Position numbers and translations under genes: made by a program | The notes under the pieces: model-generated | Database searches by the model: none | What the model was told of the DNA's origin: nothing | Seen by the model: only the letters and a program-made list of their open reading frames with translations | Part shown: piece by piece, positions 52,591-61,351 of the stretch | Layout: the number at the start of each line of letters is the position of its first letter | How positions within the stretch are numbered: position 1 is the stretch's first letter | Assembly (NCBI RefSeq): GCF_000473045.1 | Contig: NZ_AXAY01000023.1 | Location: forward strand, 62,001-126,000 | Length of the DNA stretch: 64,000 nucleotides | Direction of reading: 5' to 3' | Source of the DNA: Bradyrhizobium sp. WSM3983 | GTDB lineage: Bacteria > Pseudomonadota > Alphaproteobacteria > Rhizobiales > Xanthobacteraceae

Positions 52591-53603
52591 GCCAGCTCCC
52601 GTGCCGGAGGGGCCATGAATTCGGGACCGATGGGATCCCTCACCGTCTCCTGAAGAATGCGATCAATCTCCGCCATGGCTTGCGTATCGATCCGCCATCC
52701 GAGCACGCCGGCGATCGGCGAGAGCTGCTCGGCGCGCCGGGCACCCCACAGCGCGATATTGCGCGCGCCCCGATCCAGCACCCAGCGCGCTGCCAGATGG
52801 ATCACCCGCCTGCCGAAATTGTCTCGCGCGAACCGGTCGAGCCGTTCGACGGCATCAAGATATTGCTGAAAGCGCGGCGATTGAAACTTGGGGTCGCTCT
52901 TCCTGAGGTCGTCGCCGGTGAAGTGGCTCGATATGGACATGCTGCCGGACAGAAGGCCACGGCACAGCGAACCATAGGCGAGCAGGGCGATCTTGTTCTC
53001 GCTGCAATAGGGCAGGATGTCCTGCTCGATGGCGCGTTCGAATAGATTGTAAGGCGGCTGGGCCGCATGGAGCGGCGCCACCTTCCGGAACTGATCCATC
53101 TGCGCCGGACTGAAATTGCTGACGCCGACGGCGCGAATCTTTCCGTCGCGATGCAGCGCGGCAATCGCTTCGGCGGTTTCAGCAATGGGCGTGCGCGGAT
53201 CGGGCCAATGGACCTGGTAGAGATCGATGACATCGGTGCGAAGCCGTCGTAGCGAATTCTCGACCTCCTCGACGATGCGTGCCTTGCTGGCGTTGCGGAA
53301 CGGCTTGCCGTTCGTCCAGTCCAGTCCAACCTTTGTGGCGATCACGGCCTTCCAGCGGCGACCGCCGGCGATGGCCTTACCGACGATTTCCTCCGAGCGT
53401 CCGAATCCGTAGACGGGCGCGGTATCGATCAAGTTGATTCCGCCGTCGAGCGCTTCCTGGATCGTCTCGATGGCATCGTTTTCGTCGGTCCCGCCCCACA
53501 TCCAGCCACCGATCGCCCACGTCCCGAGTGCGACGCGGGACACGCGGATCGACGCGCCGGGGATGTCGACAAATTCCATGTTTCTTCTCTGGGCAATGTT
53601 CAT
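52587..53603 (-). CDS. Aldo/keto reductase (second copy)
   Basis: 338 residues. AGGAG lies six bases before the ATG at 53603. Family marks as in the copy at 2476: RVALGTWAIGGWMWGG, DTAPVYGFGRSEEIVGKAI, ATKVGLDW, DLYQVHWPDPRTP and ALWGARRAEQL. The two proteins align over their full length. Each lies beside a Mo-hydroxylase operon, which hints at a shared aldehyde/alcohol pathway. Overlaps the cupin gene. Substrate unknown. Confidence 0.92.
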   Translation of the reverse strand: MNIAQRRNMEFVDIPGASIRVSRVALGTWAIGGWMWGGTDENDAIETIQEALDGGINLIDTAPVYGFGRSEEIVGKAIAGGRRWKAVIATKVGLDWTNGKPFRNASKARIVEEVENSLRRLRTDVIDLYQVHWPDPRTPIAETAEAIAALHRDGKIRAVGVSNFSPAQMDQFRKVAPLHAAQPPYNLFERAIEQDILPYCSENKIALLAYGSLCRGLLSGSMSISSHFTGDDLRKSDPKFQSPRFQQYLDAVERLDRFARDNFGRRVIHLAARWVLDRGARNIALWGARRAEQLSPIAGVLGWRIDTQAMAEIDRILQETVRDPIGPEFMAPPARELA

Positions 53604-53849
53604 TGCTGCTCCTGTTGCTCTGCGCCCATTTGGATTGCACGAGACGAAGCCGGGAGTCGCCGCGCGAGCCGATGTCGCTGCGATTCGGTGGCTGCCTGTC
53701 TCTGGAGGCCAGCGGACTGCAAAGCAGGTCGGTCACGCTGAATGGGCGACTTTGTCGTGTGGGAGGTATTGCCGCTGGCAACACCCCGCCATTAAATTGG
53801 ACTTCAGACTCGTCACGTTGACTTGAGGCTCTTGATTGGAGCCGCGACC
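53604..53849. other. Intergenic stretch, no gene seen
   Basis: About 246 bases upstream of the aldo/keto reductase operon. It probably holds that operon's promoter, but I cannot point to clear boxes. Confidence 0.4.
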
Positions 53850-53878
53850 GGTCCGGATGGCGCAAGCGGATCCGGACC
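53850..53878 (-). terminator. Strong hairpin after the Gly/His-rich gene
   Basis: Perfect 9-base stem GGTCCGGAT/ATCCGGACC with an 11-base loop, 13 bases after the stop of the gene at 53892. No T-run follows on either strand, so it may be a weak terminator or an mRNA-stabilising hairpin. Confidence 0.45.
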
Positions 53879-53891
53879 GAAGGCAGGCGGA

Positions 53892-54323
53892 CTAGCTGCA
53901 GCTCAGCGGCAAGGGCTGATCGGGATGCAGGACGTACCAGTCGTAGCAGTCGGAATCGCCGTAATAGTAGCCGTAGCCCGGCGCGTATCTTCCGTGGCGA
54001 TGCATGGCATGGTCATGGAAGCCGGTACTATCCGCATGGGGATGATCACCGAGGCCAGCATGGTCGCCGCCGAGCCGGCCCATGTTGCCATGCATTGCCA
54101 TGCTGCCGACATGAACGCCTCCACCGAAGCCTCCCACATGGCCACCGCCAAAACCGCCGACGTGCGCACCGCCGCCGAAACCACCCATGTGGCCGCCACC
54201 GCCGAAGCCGCCGCCGTGACCTCCGCCACCTCCGCCGCCTCCGCCGCCACGTGCATCGGCTGCGCCGACTGCCATTGTAGAGGCAAGCGCGGCTGTGGCC
54301 AAAATCATCAACACTCGTTTCAT
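53892..54323 (-). CDS. Secreted Gly/His-rich repeat protein
   Basis: 143 residues from the ATG at 54323, preceded by AAAGGAG; the frame upstream is not coding. Signal peptide MKRVLMILATAALASTMAVG, then a run of Gly, about ten GGG-[FHA] / H-[MV]-GGFGGG repeats, a His-rich part (DHPHADSTGFHDHAMHRHGRY) and a C-terminus with two Cys (DCYDWYVL, LSCS). Such proteins are common in Bradyrhizobium; the His content could bind metal. No enzyme motif. Confidence 0.78.
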   Translation of the reverse strand: MKRVLMILATAALASTMAVGAADARGGGGGGGGGGHGGGFGGGGHMGGFGGGAHVGGFGGGHVGGFGGGVHVGSMAMHGNMGRLGGDHAGLGDHPHADSTGFHDHAMHRHGRYAPGYGYYYGDSDCYDWYVLHPDQPLPLSCS

Positions 54324-54535
54324 CAGAACACTCCTTTTGACTCGAAGCTTTGCCGGTCGACGCTCGATCCGTGCGTTGTTGTGCAACCGGGCCTTCGCGA
54401 TATCTGAAAGAGTAGGAATGCTCGACGGCCGATCCGGTAAGTCTGCCTTCACAACAACCGGAATGCCGTTCGGCTCGCGGGAAGTTGAGGGCGCGCGATC
54501 AATAGCGCCCGGTCACTGCATGCGAAATGATCAAG

Positions 54536-54571
54536 AAAAAGCAGGCTGGACGCGGATTCCAGCCCGCTTTT
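54536..54571 (-). terminator. Intrinsic terminator after the small secreted-protein gene
   Basis: Near-perfect stem GCAGGCTGGA/TCCAGCCCGC with a 7-base loop; the minus strand follows with TTTTTCTT and the plus strand with TTTT, so it may work both ways. About 80 bases after the stop at 54651. It shares GGCTGGA with the hairpin at 33431. Confidence 0.7.
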
Positions 54572-54650
54572 GTCGAAGCGGTGATCGGCCGGCCTCTTAG
54601 CACAGAAGCGAGAGCAGAGCCGTCGATCAGACCGAAGCAGAGTACGTGGA

Positions 54651-54896
54651 TTAGAACGCACCGGTGCCCGGTTCGCAGGGAACGTTGCTGCCGGTCCACG
54701 GCGGCGTTGCGAACGCGCCGACGCGGGGCGCCGGAACGCAGGCACGGTGAGCCCAGTAGAACGGCGCGCCCGGGGCCGCGGCATTGGCTTCCACGGCGGT
54801 CCGTCGGGCAAGGCTGGCGCTTTCGCGCGCCATGGCAGGCGTCGCGAGCATTGCCACCGCAATCAGGCCAGTCGACAGCAGCTTGAGATTCGTCAT
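54651..54896 (-). CDS. Small secreted protein, paralogue of the one at 33553
   Basis: 81 residues: signal MTNLKLLSTGLIAVAMLATPAMA, mature part ending CVPAPRVGAFATPPWTGSNVPCEP. The tail is the same as in the 33553 gene apart from three substitutions. Two Cys could pair. Function unknown. Confidence 0.8.
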   Translation of the reverse strand: MTNLKLLSTGLIAVAMLATPAMARESASLARRTAVEANAAAPGAPFYWAHRACVPAPRVGAFATPPWTGSNVPCEPGTGAF

Positions 54897-55240
54897 TGAT
54901 CTTCTCCGTTGAAAAGCAGTAGGCCGGGTGAAAGCGTGGCCCGTCCGAGCAAGTGGGACGGATCACGGATGAGCCAAACGCACGAAACGCTCACACGCAT
55001 TCAAGCGAGCGTGACCTGCGGAGTAGCAGAAACGGAATCGCATCAGCGTCCCCGTGCGGCCGCGTCTCGAAGACGTCGTTCGATTGAAGGGACAGCAGCG
55101 CGCGAGCATTCGAGTGGCCGCGCAAGGGAGCACAGAGGGCAGGATCATTGAGCCCGCTATCCGCGCGGGGCGAGATTGAGCGTGGCGGCACGAGGCAGGT
55201 TCTTGGCAAGCGCACGACGTCGCCGCGCGAACCGGCGCGC
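54897..55240. other. Intergenic stretch, about 340 bases, no gene seen
   Basis: Between the small secreted protein and the dehydrogenase. Open frames here lack start sites and family features. Confidence 0.5.
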
Positions 55241-56116
55241 CTACAGCCCGGCTTCCTCCGAAGACACCATCCCCAGCGCCGTCCAGTCGAGCCCGCCGTG
55301 GCCGCGAGCAATACCCGTGATCAAGCGGTCGCGAACGACACCGACCGATGGCATAGGCGCACTGGCCAGTTCCGCCTCCGCGAGAGCCAGTCGCACGTCC
55401 TTGAGCGCCAGCGGCATGGTCAGCCCGGGCTGATAGTTCTGCGCGATGAGCCGCCGACCATAATTTCTGTGAACCCGGCTGTCGAACATCGTGCCGGTCA
55501 TGATGTCCACGAACTGTTGCGGGTCCTGTCCTCGCTTTCGCAGCACGGTCACGATTTCTCCGAGGACCTCAAGCGTTGTCGCGGTCATCATGTTGCCGAG
55601 CAGCTTGATCAGATTGGCCTGCGCGGGATCCGTGCCGATGACGAAGGTCTGTCCCAGGGAATCCGTCACCAGCCGGCAACGTTCGCAGGACGCCGGGTCG
55701 CCGGCCACGATGACGGCGAGCTGGCGGGCTCTCGCGGCGTCGGGGTTGCCGAACACGGGGGCTGCAACATAGCCTTGCCCGCGACGCTCATGCTCGAGCA
55801 GAAACTCGGTCGAGGCCGCGGTGCTGATGGTACTCATCGACAGATGGACCGCCCCGGGTCGCAGCGAATCCGATAATCCGAATTTACCAAACAAGACGTT
55901 CCGCACCGCAGCGTCATCGGGCAGCATGGTGATGATGATGTCGCTGTCGAACAGGTCCGGCCGGCGGGTCGTGACCGCTATGCCGAGAGCCTGAAGGTCG
56001 CCGATGCGCTCCGGCCGGCGCACAAAGGCGCATACGTTGTGACCGTCCGCGGCGAGATTGGCTGCCATGGCGGTCCCCATCAGGCCGAGCCCGACGAATC
56101 CGACCTTGGCCGACAT
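55241..56116 (-). CDS. NAD(P)-dependent dehydrogenase, 3-hydroxyisobutyrate dehydrogenase family
   Basis: 291 residues from the ATG at 56116 (MSAKVGFVGLGLMGTAMAANLAADGH), where the Rossmann motif GLGLMG begins normally; in-frame codons upstream add nothing conserved. Further family marks: ITMLPDDAAVRNVLFG, HLSMSTISTAAS, the catalytic-Lys helix context ANLIKLLGNMMTATT and MPLALKDVRLALAEAE. The group reduces or oxidises beta-hydroxyacids or imines; the substrate is unknown. Stands alone. Confidence 0.88.
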   Translation of the reverse strand: MSAKVGFVGLGLMGTAMAANLAADGHNVCAFVRRPERIGDLQALGIAVTTRRPDLFDSDIIITMLPDDAAVRNVLFGKFGLSDSLRPGAVHLSMSTISTAASTEFLLEHERRGQGYVAAPVFGNPDAARARQLAVIVAGDPASCERCRLVTDSLGQTFVIGTDPAQANLIKLLGNMMTATTLEVLGEIVTVLRKRGQDPQQFVDIMTGTMFDSRVHRNYGRRLIAQNYQPGLTMPLALKDVRLALAEAELASAPMPSVGVVRDRLITGIARGHGGLDWTALGMVSSEEAGL

Positions 56117-56578
56117 CCGCGGATCACCCAACAGATTGCCATTCGTGCTCCGGTCGTCGGCGGTGTCCAGCATGGCGGCTCGCTCCCTCGTTCGCTCAAC
56201 GAAAAAAGTAAGAAGCCCCCTGGCCGATGTCGTCTAAAATCGGATTCAGTGTTGCGGGGCGAGGGGTCTTTCGGCGGAGCCGTGCGGCGTCGGGCAGGCA
56301 TGTGCCGGCTGGTTTCCGGTCCGCTAAGCTCCCTAAAATGCTATTTAATGGCAGCGCCCGGGCGGAGAGTTTATGTCTTTGGCCGAGGGCCCTGCCGCGC
56401 TTTGCCAAGGCGGCGTGCTGATCCGAAGTGGACGGCGCCAGGCCAACGAACGGGATAGCGCAGCCCGGCTTATTCCAACTCGGCTATCGAACGGTGGCTT
56501 ATGACTTTGCCAACAAGCCAGCATATGATTTCCCACCGGCCGGCCGGGCAATTTGGCACACCTGAGATCGAGTTGATG
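56117..56578. other. Intergenic stretch, about 460 bases, no gene seen
   Basis: Separates the dehydrogenase (leftward) from the OmpR-type regulator (rightward) and should hold both promoters. An AT-rich patch (AAAATGCTATTTAATGG) lies near 56336. Confidence 0.5.
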
Positions 56579-57256
56579 ATGAAGGTTCTTCTGATCGAAG
56601 ACGACGCCGGAACGGCCGAGGAGATCCTGGCCGAACTGAGCGAGCTCGGGTTCGATGTCAAGTGGGCATCGAACGGAATCGATGGCCTCGACAAGGCCCG
56701 CGCGCTGGATCCCGATGTTCTGATCGTGGATCGCATGTTGCCCGGCATGGACGGTCTGACGATCATCGAGGCGCTGCGCAAGGAGCAGGTGGGTACCCCG
56801 GTCTTGGTGCTGAGCGCGCTCGGTGCCGTCGATGATCGGGTGCGCGGCCTGCGCAGCGGCGGAGACGACTATCTGACGAAGCCGTTTGCCATCGTGGAGC
56901 TCATCGCGAGAATAGAAGCTCTGCTTCGTCGTCCGGCTGACAGCCGCGGGACGAGCCTGCGCGTCGGCGCGCTTGAGCTCGACCTGATCGAGCGCACCGC
57001 CCGGCGCGGCGAGCGTGAGATCGATTTGTTGCCGCGTGAATTCCGCCTCCTTGAATACATGATGCGGCGTAGCGATCAACTGCTGACCCGCGCAATGCTG
57101 CTCGAAGAGGTCTGGAGCTACAAGTTCGTTCCGGCGACGACCAATCTGGTCGATGTGCACATGGGACGTTTGCGGCACAAGGTCGACGGTCCCGGTGAAG
57201 TGCAGATGATCCACAATGTCCGGGGCTCCGGTTTCATTCTGCGGGCGCAGCAATAG
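56579..57256 (+). CDS. OmpR/PhoB-type response regulator
   Basis: 225 residues from the ATG at 56579 (MKVLLIEDDAG), one of two adjacent ATGs; the frame is open back to 56501. Receiver: EDDAGTAEEIL, phospho-Asp in VLIVDRMLPGMDGL, Lys in LTKPF. Winged helix: LPREFRLLEYMMRRSDQLLTRAMLLEEVW and NLVDVHMGRLRHKVD. Its cognate kinase follows 59 bases later. Targets unknown; nearby genes are redox proteins. Confidence 0.93.
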   Translation: MKVLLIEDDAGTAEEILAELSELGFDVKWASNGIDGLDKARALDPDVLIVDRMLPGMDGLTIIEALRKEQVGTPVLVLSALGAVDDRVRGLRSGGDDYLTKPFAIVELIARIEALLRRPADSRGTSLRVGALELDLIERTARRGEREIDLLPREFRLLEYMMRRSDQLLTRAMLLEEVWSYKFVPATTNLVDVHMGRLRHKVDGPGEVQMIHNVRGSGFILRAQQ

Positions 57257-57315
57257 AAGGACCGGCGCCGTGACCCGGCGATTGGACGACGTAGCAACAG
57301 CAACCGGCCAGATCG

Positions 57316-58695
57316 ATGCGCCAGCTCATACGCTCAAATACCTTCCGGTGGGCTACGGCTGTGGCCGTCGTCTTCGCCATCTTCATGATCGCGATATTCG
57401 GCTTTATCTACTGGAAGATCGACGGTTATCTGATCTCGCGTTCCGATCGGATGATCGCCCAACAGCTCAATTTCATGGCCGCCCTGCCGCGCGATCGGCG
57501 CGCTGATGCGATTGCGGACCATCTTGGCCAGGACTCCCGTGGCGTGCAGTATGCGGGATTGTTCGATCCTGCCGGCAATCGGCTTGCGGGCAATCTCAGG
57601 GAGGTGCCGCACGGCTTCAGGATCGATGGCGGGGCGCAAGCTGCGAAGGCTTCGCGAATTGGCCAATCGCCGAGTGGCGATCCGCTGATCCGGGCTGTCG
57701 GCCGGCATCTGGACAATGGCGATGTCCTCCTGCTTGGACGCAATGTCGACGAGACCCGCGAGATTTCGACCGTCGTGGGCCAGGCCCTCGCACTGGGGCT
57801 GCTGCCGACGCTCTGCCTTTGCCTGTTGGCGGGCGTCTGGCTGAGCGTGCGCGCGCAAAGGCGCGTCGAGGAGGTCAATGAGCGGGTTCAGCGCATCATC
57901 GCCGGCGACCTTAGTGAGCGTCTCCCCGATCGAAAAGTAGACGATCCGTTCTCCAGACTCGCTGCGATCGTGAATGGCATGCTCGATGAGATGGAGGCGA
58001 TGATCAACGCGCTCGCCGGCGTCGGTAACGACATCGCGCACGATCTGCGAACTCCGCTGACGCGTGCCCGTTTGTCTCTGGAGCGCGGGCGCACCCATGC
58101 CACCACCCTGGAACAGCTTCAGGTGGTTACGGACAAGGCGATCGGAGGCATTGATCAGTCCCTCGCGATCATCACCGCTCTCCTGCGACTGACGGAGATT
58201 GAGAATAGCCGGCGTTCGGCCGGGTTCGGCAACGTTGCGCTTCATGAAATCCTGCGGGAGGTGTGTGACGTCTACGAGCCGATCGCTGAAGACAAAAGCA
58301 TCGAGCTTGGCGTGGATATCGACCGCAAGCTGCACGTCTGGGGGGACCGGGATCTTCTATTCGAGGCTGTGGCGAATCTCGTCGACAACGCGATCAAGTT
58401 CACGCCGGCCGGCGGGAAGGTCGGCCTGGAGCTCTTGCGGAGCGATCAGGAGACCACCGTGTGCGTCACCGACACGGGACCGGGCGTCGGCGAACAGGAG
58501 CGTGAAGCCGTGCTGCGGCGATTCTATCGCTCCGACAAGATGCGCAATACGCCGGGTGTCGGGCTCGGACTTAGCCTGGTGACGGCCATCGTAAAGCTGC
58601 ATGGCTTCCGGCTGGTCATCCATCCCGGTTCCGGAGGCCGGATCGAGGTCGTCTGTCCGGACAAGGCAAACGGACCGAACCTGCCGCCAAGATGA
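57316..58695 (+). CDS. Membrane sensor histidine kinase
   Basis: 459 residues. TM1 about 12-34 (AVAVVFAIFMIAIFGFIYW), periplasmic domain of about 115 residues, TM2 about 155-178 (ALALGLLPTLCLCLLAGVWL), HAMP, HisKA with phospho-His in GNDIAHDLRTPLTRARL, ATPase with NLVDNAIKFTPAGG, DTGPGVGEQE and GVGLGLSLVTAIVKLHG. All catalytic motifs are intact. Paired with the OmpR-type regulator upstream. Confidence 0.93.
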   Translation: MRQLIRSNTFRWATAVAVVFAIFMIAIFGFIYWKIDGYLISRSDRMIAQQLNFMAALPRDRRADAIADHLGQDSRGVQYAGLFDPAGNRLAGNLREVPHGFRIDGGAQAAKASRIGQSPSGDPLIRAVGRHLDNGDVLLLGRNVDETREISTVVGQALALGLLPTLCLCLLAGVWLSVRAQRRVEEVNERVQRIIAGDLSERLPDRKVDDPFSRLAAIVNGMLDEMEAMINALAGVGNDIAHDLRTPLTRARLSLERGRTHATTLEQLQVVTDKAIGGIDQSLAIITALLRLTEIENSRRSAGFGNVALHEILREVCDVYEPIAEDKSIELGVDIDRKLHVWGDRDLLFEAVANLVDNAIKFTPAGGKVGLELLRSDQETTVCVTDTGPGVGEQEREAVLRRFYRSDKMRNTPGVGLGLSLVTAIVKLHGFRLVIHPGSGGRIEVVCPDKANGPNLPPR

Positions 58696-58719
58696 TCGAG
58701 CATCCGGGAAGACGTGGCG

Positions 58720-59259
58720 CTACGGTGCAGCTTTCTCGAAGATCAGGTCAGGTTGAGACGCGCCGGCTGGGCGGCCAATCACCACCGTGCCGTGATTCAG
58801 CGCCTGGTGGCAGGAATTGCAGGCATCGCTGAGCGCGTCATAGGCCCTGCCAAACTCCGCATTGTCTTTTCGGTCGATCGCACCCTTCAGTGCCTCGAGC
58901 GGTTGTCCGGTGACGGACTCGATCATCTCGGGAAACGGAGTGTTCTCTGCGACCGGATGCGCGCGTCCGAGCCGACCGAACGCTCCGCGGAGATTGCCCA
59001 GCTCGTAATCGGCAAAATCCCAGTCACCGGACTGCTCGGCGCGCCATATCCGCTCGTGCCGAGGCTGAATCGTGCCGATCATCAGATCGCTGATGCTCGG
59101 CAGATATGTCACCGGTTGCGTGGGGGAGGTGCTCGCAGCACCGGCATGAGCTCCGGGCAGGCGCACAAAGGCGGCTGTTAGCAGGATCACAATGGACGCT
59201 GACAGCAGACCGAGCGCCAACGAACTTTTCGACACGGCGGAGAACGGAGCAAGGTTCAT
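58720..59259 (-). CDS. Cytochrome c'-like (c556 class II) protein
   Basis: 179 residues from the ATG at 59259. N-terminal signal or anchor (LALGLLSASIVILLTAAFV), then a four-helix-type domain ending with the single haem motif CNSCH near the C-terminus (DALSDACNSCHQALNH), the layout of class II cytochromes. A longer open frame upstream is not conserved. Downstream of the sorbosone-dehydrogenase-like gene in the same direction, so it may accept that enzyme's electrons. Confidence 0.82.
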   Translation of the reverse strand: MNLAPFSAVSKSSLALGLLSASIVILLTAAFVRLPGAHAGAASTSPTQPVTYLPSISDLMIGTIQPRHERIWRAEQSGDWDFADYELGNLRGAFGRLGRAHPVAENTPFPEMIESVTGQPLEALKGAIDRKDNAEFGRAYDALSDACNSCHQALNHGTVVIGRPAGASQPDLIFEKAAP

Positions 59260-59330
59260 GGCGGCTGTTCCGAATGGCAGACCGAGAAAGGAAGAGCGGG
59301 CCCGGCAGTCCGGGCTCGCCCAGTCGCTCG

Positions 59331-60674
59331 CTACGAGGCCGGCTTTGCAGCAGCGCTGGTCGACGAGACGCGCCACACCGTGTTGCCGACGTCATCAGCA
59401 ATGAGCAGCGCGCCGGTCCGGTCGACGGCAAGGCCGACCGGTCTGCCGTGGGTGTGGTTGTCCGCGTCAAGAAAGCCGGTGACGACATCCTGCGCAGGCC
59501 CGGACGGCTTTCCGTCCTTGAAGGGTACGAAGACCACCTTATAGCCGTTGAGCGGTGTTCGATCCCAGCTGCCGTGCTCTCCGACGAAGGCGCCGCTTTC
59601 GTACTTCGCGGGCAGGCCATGGCCGGCGGACATGACGAATCCCAGAGGAGCCACGTGTGAGCTGAGCGCGTAGTCGGGCACGGTCGCCCTGGCCACGAGA
59701 TCGGGCCGTTGCGGTTGAACGCGAGGATCGAGATGCCGGCCGTAATAGCTGTAGGGCCATCCGTAAAAGCCGCCGTCCTGCACGGAGGTGAGATAGTCCG
59801 GCACCAGGTCGGGACCGATCTCATCGCGTTCGTTAGCGATCGCCCAGAGCTTGCCGGTGATCGGCTCCCGCTGCAGGCCTGTCGGGTTGCGCAAGCCGCT
59901 GGCGAAGATGCGATGTGCGCCGGTCGCGCGGTCAACTTCCCAGATGGCGGCGCGCTCATACTCGGCCTGAAGGCCGTTTTCCGCGATATTGCTGTTCGAG
60001 CCGACACCGACGTAGAGCTTGGATCCGTCGGGGCTTGCAAGAAGGCTCTTGGTCCAATGATGATCGATCGGGCCGCCCGGCAGATCGGTCAGCTTGGTGC
60101 CCTCAGTGGTAATGCTGGTCTGTCCGTCCTGATACTGATAGCGCATGATCGCATCCGTGTTCGCGACATAGAGATCGTGGCCGACCAGCGCTATGCCGAA
60201 CGGAGAATTGAGGTGATCCAGAAACACCGTTCGCAGGTCGGGAATGCCATCGCCGTTGGTGTCGCGGAGCAGCGTAATCCGGTTTGCATCTTTTGCCTTG
60301 GCGCCGGCGAACCACTGCACCACGCCGGTGACCAGATCCTTGGGACGGAAGATCGGCGGCTTGGGACCATTGCTCTCGACGACCAGCACGTCGCCGTTCG
60401 GCAGGGCGTACACCGATCTCGGATGCTGGAATCCTGTAGCAAGTGCATGGACCTGCAGCCCCTGCTGCACCTTGGGCGTTTCGGAGCCCCACACTACCGG
60501 GGTCGCAATCCGGATCGGTGGCAACAGATATTGATGCAGCGCCGGCAGCACCGGATTGGCGCCGATCTGCAGCTTCGGGTCACCTCCGATGTCATTACAG
60601 CCGGCCAGACCCAGCCCTGCGACTGCGGCCATGATGGCCGCAACGCGCGGCAGGCTCGTCTTCACGTCAATCAT
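59331..60674 (-). CDS. L-sorbosone dehydrogenase-like PQQ-type lipoprotein
   Basis: 447 residues from the ATG at 60674, which overlaps the upstream stop by four bases. Lipoprotein signal VAAIMAAVAGLGLAGC. Beta-propeller motifs: GFQHPRSVYALPNGDVLVVESNGP, LNSPFGIALVGHDLYVANTDAI, GSKLYVGVGSNSNIAENG, SGLRNPTGLQREP, WAIANERDEIGPDLVPDYL and the final GRPVGLAVDRTGALLIADD. This fits the soluble-glucose/sorbosone-dehydrogenase family (PQQ). Predicted as a lipid-anchored envelope protein. No PQQ synthesis genes are in the window. Confidence 0.88.
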   Translation of the reverse strand: MIDVKTSLPRVAAIMAAVAGLGLAGCNDIGGDPKLQIGANPVLPALHQYLLPPIRIATPVVWGSETPKVQQGLQVHALATGFQHPRSVYALPNGDVLVVESNGPKPPIFRPKDLVTGVVQWFAGAKAKDANRITLLRDTNGDGIPDLRTVFLDHLNSPFGIALVGHDLYVANTDAIMRYQYQDGQTSITTEGTKLTDLPGGPIDHHWTKSLLASPDGSKLYVGVGSNSNIAENGLQAEYERAAIWEVDRATGAHRIFASGLRNPTGLQREPITGKLWAIANERDEIGPDLVPDYLTSVQDGGFYGWPYSYYGRHLDPRVQPQRPDLVARATVPDYALSSHVAPLGFVMSAGHGLPAKYESGAFVGEHGSWDRTPLNGYKVVFVPFKDGKPSGPAQDVVTGFLDADNHTHGRPVGLAVDRTGALLIADDVGNTVWRVSSTSAAAKPAS

Positions 60675-61120
60675 GCCTTTGCTCCGATGCGATAGCGGTT
60701 GGTCAGCGCCCAGCCCGGGAAGATTGCGACAAGCAGCAGAACGAGGACGACGCCCGAGAGAGTCAGCCCCGTCGGGACGATCGCGGTGTAGCCATCGCGG
60801 CTGTGAATCAGGACATTGAAAATGGACAATACGACCCCCGACGCATAGGCAAGTGCGCGGATCCATGCCGGTCGCTGGCGACGAAAGAGATCGATCACCG
60901 CGGCCAACGCGACGAACGCGCCCATGATCAACCCCGCCGCGATCAGCCAGACGGAGAACCGGTACCACATCACCTCTGCGGTCCGCCAATATGCCAGGTC
61001 GGTCACGAATGCCGCCGCGAAGTAGGCCACCGGAAATGGCACCAGCATCTGGTGAATAGGTCGTCTGCGCACCACGATCGGTGATCGACCGGTGAGGGCA
61101 GTGCTTTCCGGCTTCGTCAT
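60671..61120 (-). CDS. DUF2231-type membrane protein
   Basis: 149 residues from the ATG at 61120. Four membrane helices: MLVPFPVAYFAAAFVTDLAYW, FSVWLIAAGLIMGAFVALAAVI, IRALAYASGVVLSIFNVL and TLSGVVLVLLLVAIFPGWAL. The start RRPIHQMLVPFPVA is the DUF2231 signature. It overlaps the sorbosone-dehydrogenase-like gene (ATGA) and is transcribed first. The pairing recurs in related bacteria, to my knowledge, so the membrane protein may anchor or serve the dehydrogenase. Confidence 0.82.
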   Translation of the reverse strand: MTKPESTALTGRSPIVVRRRPIHQMLVPFPVAYFAAAFVTDLAYWRTAEVMWYRFSVWLIAAGLIMGAFVALAAVIDLFRRQRPAWIRALAYASGVVLSIFNVLIHSRDGYTAIVPTGLTLSGVVLVLLLVAIFPGWALTNRYRIGAKA

Positions 61121-61351
61121 GCTCGTGCGCTCCGTGAGTTTGCTGTTCTTGCGCCCAGACGGGCGATCGGTCCGGCCCTGTCGGCCTGCCTCCAATGTCG
61201 TCGTCCAGCGTCGAATGATTTTTCGAGTTCGCACGAAGCAGGACAAACCTTTCGTGCCTGCCGTGCAATCAAGAAAAAGCGGCCGCGGCGCGAAGACATC
61301 TGTCGGAAGGCGAGCCTATCTGAGCGAGGACGCTACCAGCAAGGAGCCGCA

